From NCBI GenBank assembly GCA_025362315.1, contig JANYGP010000052.1:1-64000 (forward strand): a stretch of 64,000 nucleotides of DNA, given 5' to 3'. Below are positions 57,063 through 64,000 of the stretch, piece after piece. Position 1 is the first letter of the stretch; each line of letters opens with the position of its first letter. Source of the stretch: Polaromonas sp. (GTDB lineage Bacteria; Pseudomonadota; Gammaproteobacteria; Burkholderiales; Burkholderiaceae_C). A program made the position numbers and the translations under genes. The notes beneath the pieces are model-generated. The model searched no databases, was not told the DNA's origin, and worked only from the letters and a program-made list of their open reading frames with translations.

Positions 57063-58783
57063 ACGACATCCGCCGCACCATTTTGTGGGTGATTTTTGGT
57101 TTTTCCATGGTTTTGTTATGGGACCAATGGCAAACATTCAATGGCAAACAGCCAACCTTTTTCCCCAAAGCAACGCCCGTCAGCACCGCCACTGTCGCCG
57201 GCGCAAAGCCTGGCACAGGCGGTGCACCCGTGTCCGGCACCAGCGCGTCAGGCGTGCCTGCGCCTTCAGCGGTTGCTGCGAACCCATCGGCAGTTCCGCT
57301 GGGTGCGACCGCCCCTGCGGTGTTGGCCAAGCGCGAAAAACTGCTGGTCACCACAGACGTGTTTTCGCTCACTTTTGACACCGAAGGCGGCTCGCTCGTC
57401 AAGTCAAGCTTTAACAAGTTCAAGGACATGGCAGACAAAAATGCCGGTTTTGTCTTGCTGGACGAAAGTGCAGGACGGGTCTATGTGGCGCAAACCGGCC
57501 TGATCGCTTCTGGCGGCGTGCAAATGCCAACACACAAAACACCGATGACGGCGGTGCCCGGTGAACGCACGCTGGAACCGGGCCAAAATGAATTGGTAGT
57601 CAAGTTTGAATCAGCTGACACCGGCGGCATCAAGCTGGTCAAGACCTACACACTGAAGCGTGGCGCTTATGACATCGCTGTGCGCCATGACATCATCAAC
57701 ACCGGCACGGCACCCTTGTCACCGCAGCTGTATCTGCAGCTGGTGCGTGATGGCAATCCGCCCGTTGGCGAGTCCTCGTTTTATTCAACATTTACCGGCC
57801 CGGCCATTTATACCGAAGCTAAAAAGTACCAGAAAATCGAGTTCAAGGACATTGAAAAGGGCAAAGTTGACGTGGAAAAATCAGCCTCCAACGGCTATGT
57901 GGCCATGGTCCAGCACTACTTTGCATCAAGCTGGCTGCTGGGTGATGGCATCAAACGCGAGCTGTTTGAGCGCAAGGTTGACAACAACCTGTATGCGGTC
58001 GGCATGATCACTGGGGTAGGAGACATCGCACCCGGTGCCAGCAAATCAATCGACGCCAAACTCTTTGTCGGCCCGCAAGAAGAAAACATGCTGGAAAAAC
58101 TGGCGCCTGGCCTGGAGCTGGTCAAAGACTATGGCTGGCTGACCATTCTGGCCAAGCCGCTGTATTGGTTGCTCGACAAGCTGCATGGCTTTATCCAGAA
58201 CTGGGGCTGGTCGATTGTGGCGCTGGTGTTGTTGCTGAAAATCGCTTTTTACTGGCTCAATGCCAAGGCGTATGCCAGCATGGCCAAGATGAAGGCCATC
58301 AACCCCAAGATCATGGAAATGCGCGAGCGGCTCAAAGACAAGCCGCAAGAAATGCAGCAGCAGATGATGAAGATTTACAAGGACGAAAAAGTCAACCCGA
58401 TGGGTGGATGCTTCCCGATCATGGTGCAGATCCCGGTGTTCATTGCGCTGTACTGGGTGCTGCTGTCCAGCGTGGAAATGCGCGGTGCGCCGTGGATGCT
58501 CTGGATCAAGGACTTGTCTGCGCCTGACCCGTACTTTATTTTGCCAGTTGTGATGACGCTGACCACCATGCTGCAAACTGCGCTGAACCCGGCGCCGCCG
58601 GATCCGATGCAGGCCAAGTTGATGTGGTTCATGCCGCTGATATTCAGTGTGATGTTTTTCTTTTTCCCGTCAGGCCTGGTGCTGTACTGGATCACCAACA
58701 ACATTTTGTCAATTGCCCAGCAGTGGATGATCAACACGCGGATGGGTGTGCCGCCACAGTTCAATCTGCCTAAATTTAACTAA
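57059..58783 (+). CDS. yidC: Membrane protein insertase YidC
   Basis: About 574 residues. N-terminal helix ([18 protein letters not shown]), a low-complexity Ala/Gly/Pro-rich linker (about 45-95), the periplasmic beta-domain (about 100-340), and the five-helix insertase core with [41 protein letters not shown] (cited by ends) and [20 protein letters not shown]. Works with YidD and the Sec machinery. A terminator follows at 58793. Confidence 0.96.
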   Translation: MNDIRRTILWVIFGFSMVLLWDQWQTFNGKQPTFFPKATPVSTATVAGAKPGTGGAPVSGTSASGVPAPSAVAANPSAVPLGATAPAVLAKREKLLVTTDVFSLTFDTEGGSLVKSSFNKFKDMADKNAGFVLLDESAGRVYVAQTGLIASGGVQMPTHKTPMTAVPGERTLEPGQNELVVKFESADTGGIKLVKTYTLKRGAYDIAVRHDIINTGTAPLSPQLYLQLVRDGNPPVGESSFYSTFTGPAIYTEAKKYQKIEFKDIEKGKVDVEKSASNGYVAMVQHYFASSWLLGDGIKRELFERKVDNNLYAVGMITGVGDIAPGASKSIDAKLFVGPQEENMLEKLAPGLELVKDYGWLTILAKPLYWLLDKLHGFIQNWGWSIVALVLLLKIAFYWLNAKAYASMAKMKAINPKIMEMRERLKDKPQEMQQQMMKIYKDEKVNPMGGCFPIMVQIPVFIALYWVLLSSVEMRGAPWMLWIKDLSAPDPYFILPVVMTLTTMLQTALNPAPPDPMQAKLMWFMPLIFSVMFFFFPSGLVLYWITNNILSIAQQWMINTRMGVPPQFNLPKFN

Positions 58784-58792
58784 GAAGAAAAT

Positions 58793-58813
58793 GGCCGCTC
58801 AGCGGCCTTTTTT
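58793..58813 (+). terminator. Rho-independent terminator after yidC
   Basis: GGCCGCT-C-AGCGGCC hairpin (58793-58807) followed by six T (58808-58813), 10 bp after the yidC stop. Transcription of mnmE may depend on read-through. Confidence 0.85.
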
Positions 58814-58830
58814 ACGCACAGTTGAAGCAC

Positions 58831-60198
58831 ATGCTTGCCCGCCATCACGACCCCATCGTTGCCATCACCACCGCACCGGGTCGGGGCGCGGTCGGCATGG
58901 TGCGGGTGTCGGGCAAGGATTTGAGCGCTATTGTTGAGGCGGTGTGCAACAAGGCCTTGCAGCCGCGCGTGGCAACCTACCTGCCTTTTCTGGATGCTGC
59001 GGGTGACGCCATTGACAAGGGCCTGGCAATCTATTTTCCGGCGCCGCACTCCTACACTGGTGAGGACGTGCTGGAGCTGCAGGCGCATGGCGGGCCCGTG
59101 GTACTGCAGCTGTTGCTGGCGCGTTGTCTGAAAGCGCTGCCGGCGCTGCGCATTGCCCAGCCAGGCGAATTCAGTGAGCGGGCATTTCTAAATGACAAGA
59201 TGGACCTGGCGCAGGCCGAAGCCGTGGCTGACCTGATTGACGCCAGCACCGAGACTGCGGCCCGCTCTGCTGCGCGCTCCATGTCGGGTGAGTTTTCAAA
59301 TGCGGTCAATGCCTTGCTGGCGCAGTTGATTCACCTGCGCATGCTGGTCGAAGCCACGCTCGATTTCCCGGAAGAAGACATTGATTTTTTGCAAAAGGCT
59401 GATGCCAAAGGCCAGCTGAGCCGCTTGCAGGCAACCCTGGCAACGGTGAGGGCCAAGGCGCAGCAAGGCAGCATCTTGCGCGAAGGCATCAAGGTGGTGA
59501 TTGCTGGTCAGCCCAATGCCGGCAAGAGTTCGCTGCTCAATGCACTGGCCGGAGCCGAGCTCGCCATCGTCACGCCAATTGCCGGTACCACACGCGACAA
59601 GGTGTCGCAGCTGATTCAGATTGAAGGCGTGCCGCTGCACATTGTTGACACTGCGGGCCTGCGCGAGGCTCTGGACGATGTGGAAAAAATAGGCGTTGAG
59701 CGGGCCTGGGCAGAAATTGAGAAAGCTGATGTGGTGCTTTTCCTGCACGATCTGACGCGGCAAAATGCTATTGATTACATAGCTGCTGACGCACATATTA
59801 TGGGCGTTATAGCCCAGAAATTGCCTGATAAAACCCCTGTTATTAATGTCTGGAACAAGTCTGACGCCGCGTTGCCTTCCAGCATGGGCGGCGTGATTGT
59901 TTCAGCCAAAACTGGCGACGGTTTGCAGGCGCTGCGTGAGCAACTGCTGCGCGCTGTTGGCTGGCAATCGGCTCCTGAAGGCGTGTTCATGGCACGGGAG
60001 CGGCACGTGCGCGCACTGGCAAACGTGGGCGACCAGCTGGCAAGGGCAGTCGCCCAATTGCAGGCAGTCAGCCCCGCACTGGACTTGCTGGCCGAGGACC
60101 TGCGCCAGGCACAGAACCACCTGAGCGACATCACCGGCAAGTTCACGCCTGATGATTTGTTGGGTGAAATCTTCTCAAAGTTTTGTATTGGCAAATAG
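58831..60198 (+). CDS. mnmE: tRNA uridine-5-carboxymethylaminomethyl(34) GTPase MnmE
   Basis: About 455 residues. N-terminal formyl-THF domain ([26 protein letters not shown], cited by ends), then the GTPase domain with G1 [29 protein letters not shown], and the C-terminal CIGK motif (FCIGK). Acts with GidA/MnmG at tRNA wobble uridines. Residues about 312-328 ([16 protein letters not shown]) are encoded by a clean 48-bp repeat copy; alignment by eye suggests about four extra residues relative to E. coli. ATG at 58831 chosen over TTG at 58822. Confidence 0.95.
   Translation: MLARHHDPIVAITTAPGRGAVGMVRVSGKDLSAIVEAVCNKALQPRVATYLPFLDAAGDAIDKGLAIYFPAPHSYTGEDVLELQAHGGPVVLQLLLARCLKALPALRIAQPGEFSERAFLNDKMDLAQAEAVADLIDASTETAARSAARSMSGEFSNAVNALLAQLIHLRMLVEATLDFPEEDIDFLQKADAKGQLSRLQATLATVRAKAQQGSILREGIKVVIAGQPNAGKSSLLNALAGAELAIVTPIAGTTRDKVSQLIQIEGVPLHIVDTAGLREALDDVEKIGVERAWAEIEKADVVLFLHDLTRQNAIDYIAADAHIMGVIAQKLPDKTPVINVWNKSDAALPSSMGGVIVSAKTGDGLQALREQLLRAVGWQSAPEGVFMARERHVRALANVGDQLARAVAQLQAVSPALDLLAEDLRQAQNHLSDITGKFTPDDLLGEIFSKFCIGK
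59767..59815 (+). repeat. 48-bp dispersed repeat inside mnmE
   Basis: Forward copy (GCTATTGATTACATAGC, TGCTGACGCACATATTATG, GGCGTTATAGCCC), in frame and in the sense of the gene, between the G3 and G4 motifs. Confidence 0.75.
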
Positions 60199-60314
60199 GC
60201 TGGTATGGGCGTTGACGCAAATACTTTTTTCCACATCGGTTTTAGCTACGCCAGTAGCCTGATTGAAGAGGCTTAGTCAGTTTCACCAGGTGACATGCTT
60301 TGTGATGTTGGTTT

Positions 60315-60357
60315 AAATTTGATAGCTGTTAGCGCCCGTTTTTATTGGGCTTCAAGC
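60315..60357 (+). repeat. 48-bp dispersed repeat supplying the stop of the M14 gene
   Basis: Forward copy (AAATTTGATAGCTGTTAGC, GCCCGTTTTTATTGGGC, TTCAAGC). The minus-strand hydrolase gene ends in it (LLEAQ and TAA). Confidence 0.8.
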
Positions 60358-61298
60358 AATTTTCCCAGGCGAACGGTCGTCACACCAGGCCGCAGTTGCC
60401 GTACTGATGGCATGACCAGCACACAGTTGTCGCAGGGCGTAACAACAGGCTCGCCAGCATCAACAGCAATCACGGTGCCAGCTTTCGCAATGACTTCACC
60501 ACCCGTGAAGTTTTGCGTGAAGGCAAAGTCCATCGACTTTGCCACGATGCGGTCTGTCACCAGCACGGGTGGTGGGGGCGTGCGGTCAGGCAGCAGCCAG
60601 CCAGATGGCACATCTGTTTTGCCAAGGCATCCCGCCTGCACCAGAAACCGCATCAGTGTGTTTCTTGTGGTTTGAACAGCTGCAAGCTGCCAGTGCTGGC
60701 CAGCCTCAAGCAACAATGCAATCCGCTGCCCGCCGGGGTTGGCAAATGCGTCGTGGTCCCGCATGCGCACACCATCTGCATGGCCGCTGTCGATGATGAC
60801 CTGGGCAGGGGTTTGCAGGCGCTGCGCAAAAGCAATGTTGCGCTGCAGCGCACCAGTGACCAGCAAGGGTGTGGAAGGCTCGTGCATCGAATGCAGGTCC
60901 AGCAGGTACGCTGCGCGTTCAACAAAAGGCAGCAACTGCCGGGCTCGCACCAATTCCGTCGTGTTGTCACTGCAGCCCAGCCGCGCCGCGCTCCAGACGC
61001 GATTGAAGTCTTCGTCAACACAACGCGATGCATCTGGCGCATTGGCGTCAAAGCTGTCAAATGCGGCCACATTGCAAAACGCAAAAGTTATGCGCCCGTT
61101 TGCAGGCTGCCAGCCGCTGGCCAGAAGCTCATGCATTGCAATGGCGCCGGAATATTCGTTGCCATGGACCAGTGCGGTGACCAGTACATCTGGCCCCGGC
61201 GCGCTGCCAAGGCGCTCATGCACGTAGGGCGTGCCACTGCCTGATGCCGCCCAACGCGCAATGTCTGGCGGCAGCGTTTGAACCGGGTGATGCTTCAA
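60342..61298 (-). CDS. Succinylglutamate desuccinylase/aspartoacylase-family hydrolase (M14)
   Basis: About 318 residues. Zinc site motifs: ALVHGNEYSGA (HxxE) and YLLDLHSMHEP (His). The catalytic Glu is likely in LLLEAGQHWQ (about residue 200). Deacylates N-acyl amino acids or related amides; the substrate is unknown. TTG at 61296-61298 is chosen because AAGGG lies nine bases upstream; the earlier TTG at 61329-61331 would overlap the Bug gene. It follows the Bug receptor by 10 bp, suggesting a joint catabolic role. The C-terminus and stop lie in a 48-bp repeat. Confidence 0.78.
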   Translation of the reverse strand: MKHHPVQTLPPDIARWAASGSGTPYVHERLGSAPGPDVLVTALVHGNEYSGAIAMHELLASGWQPANGRITFAFCNVAAFDSFDANAPDASRCVDEDFNRVWSAARLGCSDNTTELVRARQLLPFVERAAYLLDLHSMHEPSTPLLVTGALQRNIAFAQRLQTPAQVIIDSGHADGVRMRDHDAFANPGGQRIALLLEAGQHWQLAAVQTTRNTLMRFLVQAGCLGKTDVPSGWLLPDRTPPPPVLVTDRIVAKSMDFAFTQNFTGGEVIAKAGTVIAVDAGEPVVTPCDNCVLVMPSVRQLRPGVTTVRLGKLLEAQ

Positions 61299-61308
61299 TG
61301 TGTGACCC

Positions 61309-62298
61309 TTATTTCGCCACACCTTCAACAACCGCTTGATTGACCACGCTGCGCACGCGAAGGGTTTCTGCTTTTATAAAGTTTGCCAAAGCTTGCGGCG
61401 TGCCACCTTCGTTGCTGATGCCGGCTTTTTGCAGCTTTTGCCACACTGCCGGGTCACGCAGTACTTCGCCCAATTCTTTGTTCAGTTTTGCGGCCACGGG
61501 CGCGGGCAATTTAGCCGGGCCAAACAGGCCAAACCAGACGTTCATGTTGTAGTCGTTCATTTTTGCAAACTCGGACATGGAGGGAATTTGCGGCGCTGCG
61601 CGTGATCGTTCGGGCGTTGTCACGGCCAGCGGAATCATCTTGCCAGACTCAATGTGCGGCAGTGCTGACGACAGCACAAAAACGCCAAACTCAATGTTGT
61701 TGCCCAGCACATCCTGCACCATTTGCGCAGCGCCGCGGTATGGCACATGTTTGATCGACGTGCCCGCCTTCAGATTGATGAGCTCGCCCGCCACATGCAG
61801 CGGCGTGCCAATGCCAGACGATGCAAAGTTGAGCTTGCCGGGGTTGCTTTTGGCCAGGGCAATTGCCTCGTTCATGTTTTTGACACCTGCTTTTGGCCCT
61901 GCCACAAATACCATCGGCGTCACGCCAATCAGGCCGATGCCGGTCAAATCAGTTTCGCCGTTGTATTTGACGGCTGCGTTGTAAATGCGTGCAATCGACA
62001 CCTCGCTGCCCGAACCCAGCAGCAGCGTGTAGCCGTCGGGCGCGGCATTCACCACCTTTTGCGCACCAATCGTGCCGCCCGCACCGCCGACGTTTTCAAC
62101 AATGATTTGCCCGCCCAGGCGCTTGCCCAACGGCTCAGAGATGATGCGCGCAACCAGGTCAACACTGCCGCCCGCCGGGTAGCCGACGACGAGTGTGATG
62201 GCCTTGGCGGCTGGCCAGGTTTGGGCGAAGGCCGTTGTCATGCTGGCGGTAAGCGCCAGGCCAAGCAGTACGCGGCGATGGGTAAAAAACTTGTTCAT
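61309..62298 (-). CDS. Bug-family tripartite tricarboxylate transporter receptor
   Basis: About 329 residues. Signal peptide (HRRVLLGLALTASMTTAFAQT), then the Bug periplasmic receptor: ITLVVGYPAGGSVDLVARIIS, IVENVGGAGGTIGAQKV, DGYTLLLGS, HVPYRGAAQMVQDVLGNNIE (cited from about residues 35-210). ATG at 62296-62298 with GGAGCATCTG upstream is chosen. Bug proteins are highly expanded in Burkholderiales and bind carboxylates for TTT transporters or as sensors. Downstream the M14 hydrolase may act on the imported compound; upstream is a LysR regulator on the same strand. Confidence 0.92.
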   Translation of the reverse strand: MNKFFTHRRVLLGLALTASMTTAFAQTWPAAKAITLVVGYPAGGSVDLVARIISEPLGKRLGGQIIVENVGGAGGTIGAQKVVNAAPDGYTLLLGSGSEVSIARIYNAAVKYNGETDLTGIGLIGVTPMVFVAGPKAGVKNMNEAIALAKSNPGKLNFASSGIGTPLHVAGELINLKAGTSIKHVPYRGAAQMVQDVLGNNIEFGVFVLSSALPHIESGKMIPLAVTTPERSRAAPQIPSMSEFAKMNDYNMNVWFGLFGPAKLPAPVAAKLNKELGEVLRDPAVWQKLQKAGISNEGGTPQALANFIKAETLRVRSVVNQAVVEGVAK

Positions 62299-62403
62299 CA
62301 GATGCTCCTGTGGAATGCAATGATGCAAAGTGTAGGAACGCCGACTTAGCCGGGTGATGCGTAGTGCGCATGGTGTGATGCGGCTTAAGCCCAAAGGCAG
62401 ATG

Positions 62404-63306
62404 TCAAACCGATACCGCCCAAATTTTTTGCAAATGCGGCTTGCGGCTATGGCGTGCGCGGTACAGCCGTATCTCGTAGCGAATGGGCTCGCCAGATGCG
62501 CCTGCCGATATCAGCCGCCCGACTTTCAAATCGGCGGCCACCAGTGCGCGTGGCAACCAGGCCATGCCTGCGCCTTGCAGGGCTTGCTCGTGCAGTGACT
62601 CGGCAAAGTCAGACTCGGTGACGAAATGCAAATGCAAGACCTGCTTTGAATGGGTCAAGCTGTCTTGCAGAATTTGCGCCAGCGCTAATTGAGAGGCAAA
62701 ACGCAAGGCCTTGACGGGTTTGGCCGCCGTACCGGGCAAGGCGTGCCTGGGTTTGCCATTGGGCAGTGGCTGGCTGACGGCCACCAGCTCGTCGTGGCCT
62801 AGCGTGATGGCTTCAAACAATTGTTCGTCCAGCGCCAGTGCCAGGCGCGGGTGCGCAAAGCTCAGCAGCAAATCTGCGCCGCCTTGTTCTAGCGCAATGG
62901 CACCATCGTGAATCGAGCCCGTCATCAAGCGCACGGGCATTTCTTCGCCCAATTGCCCCAGCTTTTTACGTATTTTTGTCAGCAGTGGCGGCACCACGGT
63001 GCGTGACAGCGTGCGGCCCGTAAACAACGTCGTCCAGTTGCCGCCGCCCTGCAAGTTGGCAATGCGTGTGCGCGCGTCCTGCAGCGCATTGACCGCCAAT
63101 TTGCTAGACGTCAGCAGTGTGTCCCCGGCTGGCGTGAGGGCAATCGGCACGCCCGCCCGGTTGATCAGCTCCGCCCCAGCCCACAGTTCGAGTGCCCGAA
63201 TGCGGCGCGAGAACTGCGGCTGCGTGACATGGCGCAATGCCGCCGCTTTGGAAAAGTTGCGCTCACGCGCCAGCATCAAAAAATCGTCAAGCCATTTGTG
63301 GTCCAT
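62404..63306 (-). CDS. LysR-family transcriptional regulator
   Basis: About 300 residues. N-terminal winged HTH: WLDDFLMLARERNFSKAAALRHVTQPQFSRRIRALE (cited by ends, about residues 4-39). C-terminal effector domain follows (about 90-290). It probably controls the adjacent Bug-M14 genes; LysR genes usually sit next to their targets, but here it is co-directional rather than divergent. ATG at 63304-63306 chosen. It resembles LysR proteins of aromatic/organic-acid catabolism, no inducer can be named. Confidence 0.9.
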   Translation of the reverse strand: MDHKWLDDFLMLARERNFSKAAALRHVTQPQFSRRIRALELWAGAELINRAGVPIALTPAGDTLLTSSKLAVNALQDARTRIANLQGGGNWTTLFTGRTLSRTVVPPLLTKIRKKLGQLGEEMPVRLMTGSIHDGAIALEQGGADLLLSFAHPRLALALDEQLFEAITLGHDELVAVSQPLPNGKPRHALPGTAAKPVKALRFASQLALAQILQDSLTHSKQVLHLHFVTESDFAESLHEQALQGAGMAWLPRALVAADLKVGRLISAGASGEPIRYEIRLYRARHSRKPHLQKIWAVSV

Positions 63307-63323
63307 GGCTGTATTTCATCACG

Positions 63324-64000
63324 TTACTTCATCAGCTTTCCGGTTGACGAGATGATGGTTAGGTCAGAAAAGCTGGCGCCATTTTTTGTTTGCGGGTTGA
63401 AGTTGACAATGAATCCGCCCAAATCTGTCGATGGATAAGCATCAAGCGCCGCTTTGACGCTCACGGCAGTGGGATTAGAGCCCGATCTGCGAATCGCATC
63501 GACCAGCACCTTGGCATAGACATAGCCTTCTAAGCTGAAATAGTTGGGCTGAGCCTTTGCATCGACTTTTTTCAGCGCTGCCCGATATTCCCGGCTTAAA
63601 ACCGTGCCGTCTGAGAAGGGGAACGGAAACACTTGCGAAAACCCTATGCCTTTGGCGGCATCCAAACCCACTTTTTCAATCACCGCAGAAGGGTTGACAA
63701 CCGAGATAGAAAACAATCTGATCGCATTCGATTTGGCCTTGGCTTGCTTGACAAAGCTGTACACGGGCTCCCCCACAGCGACCATCACCACGGCTTGCGG
63801 TTTGGCCGCTACCAGCTTTTCAACTGCTGCTTGAATGCTGACCTCAACCTTATCGGCGGCTTTGTCATAAGCCGCCTCAACCGTCACTTGCGAGCCAGAG
63901 CTTTTGGCGGCATTCAGTACCGCCTCACGCCCAGACTTTCCAAACGCATCGTCGACATAGAACAGACCCAAACGCGTCATGCCCAGCCTTGAAAGCTGCA
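63324..64000 (-). CDS. ABC transporter substrate-binding protein (Leu/Ile/Val-binding type), C-terminal part
   Basis: The gene enters from the right edge; the last 225 or so residues are present. Periplasmic-binding-fold features: LGLFYVDDAFGKSGREAV, VMVAVGEPVYSFVKQAKA, FSQVFPFP, NYFSLEGYVYAKVLVDAI, as in type 1 periplasmic receptors for branched-chain amino acids and related ligands (LivJ/amide-binding type). The signal peptide and N-terminal domain lie outside. A ligand such as amide, urea or aromatic acid is equally possible. It ends 17 bp before the LysR gene start. Confidence 0.88.
   Translation of the reverse strand, partial: QLSRLGMTRLGLFYVDDAFGKSGREAVLNAAKSSGSQVTVEAAYDKAADKVEVSIQAAVEKLVAAKPQAVVMVAVGEPVYSFVKQAKAKSNAIRLFSISVVNPSAVIEKVGLDAAKGIGFSQVFPFPFSDGTVLSREYRAALKKVDAKAQPNYFSLEGYVYAKVLVDAIRRSGSNPTAVSVKAALDAYPSTDLGGFIVNFNPQTKNGASFSDLTIISSTGKLMK

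Overview
The window is typical of a betaproteobacterium of the order Burkholderiales, most likely family Comamonadaceae (Rhodoferax/Polaromonas-like). This rests on gene order and protein character: dat next to a DUF493 gene, a complete atpIBEFHAGDC operon, a dnaA-dnaN-gyrB block next to rpmH-rnpA-yidD-yidC-mnmE, a Bug-type tricarboxylate receptor, DUF3297, and two repeat families I recall from Comamonadaceae. It is a chromosomal segment that contains the replication origin. No rRNA, tRNA, CRISPR array, transposase or prophage gene was seen.

Layout. 1-2.7 kb (minus): DUF493 fragment, D-amino-acid aminotransferase, MBL-fold lipoprotein, CopD-like membrane protein. 2.8-10.1 kb (plus): the ATP synthase operon behind a good sigma70-type promoter, followed by an odd response regulator whose phospho-acceptor Asp is Glu. 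11.2-13.3 kb (minus): lemA-ygcG-tpm set. 13.4-19.7 kb (plus): Lhr-like helicase with PdeM, then small metabolic or unknown genes. 19.9-24.8 kb: recG, queA, a VOC protein and an aldo/keto reductase. 24.8-29 kb: a large soluble multi-PAS sensor kinase divergent from a NarL-type regulator. 29-31.7 kb: PanE-like reductase and a lone peptide-type binding protein. 31.8-36.1 kb (minus): a compact cbb3-type oxidase cluster with a CcoS-CcoN fusion, CcoO, one-haem cytochrome c, SCO protein and membrane protein. 36.4-42 kb: alr, lplT, DMT transporter, glutathione peroxidase, membrane phosphoesterase. 42-49.6 kb: an accessory island. 50-60.2 kb: core replication, ribosomal and membrane-insertion genes around oriC. 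60.3-64 kb (minus): M14 hydrolase, Bug receptor, LysR regulator, partial ABC receptor.

The accessory island (42.0-49.6 kb, about 6 kb from dnaA) holds a HEPN/MNT toxin-antitoxin pair, an orphan VapC, a truncated Fic-like fragment, then a low-GC cassette of five tightly coupled genes: an 87-aa small protein, a complete C5-cytosine methyltransferase, a 633-aa GHKL (Hsp90/MORC-like) ATPase, and two proteins I cannot assign. A decaying VapBC pair follows. The cassette has no recognisable nuclease or helicase domain and is the best candidate for an undescribed restriction or defence system. An operator-like palindrome sits in front of it and inverted copies of a dispersed repeat lie on either side.

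The other unusual signal is a dispersed repeat of about 48 bp, here called the 48-bp repeat: GCTATT, a short AT-rich stretch, AGCTGCT, GCGC, an AT-rich centre, GGGCTACAGGC. I count 18 copies, some degenerate. Several lie inside genes, in frame (dat, the helicase, mnmE, probably alr), and others supply start codons, signal-peptide residues or stop codons. None lies in the low-GC cassette, which fits later arrival of that cassette. A second, GC-rich repeat is also inserted in frame in the helicase.
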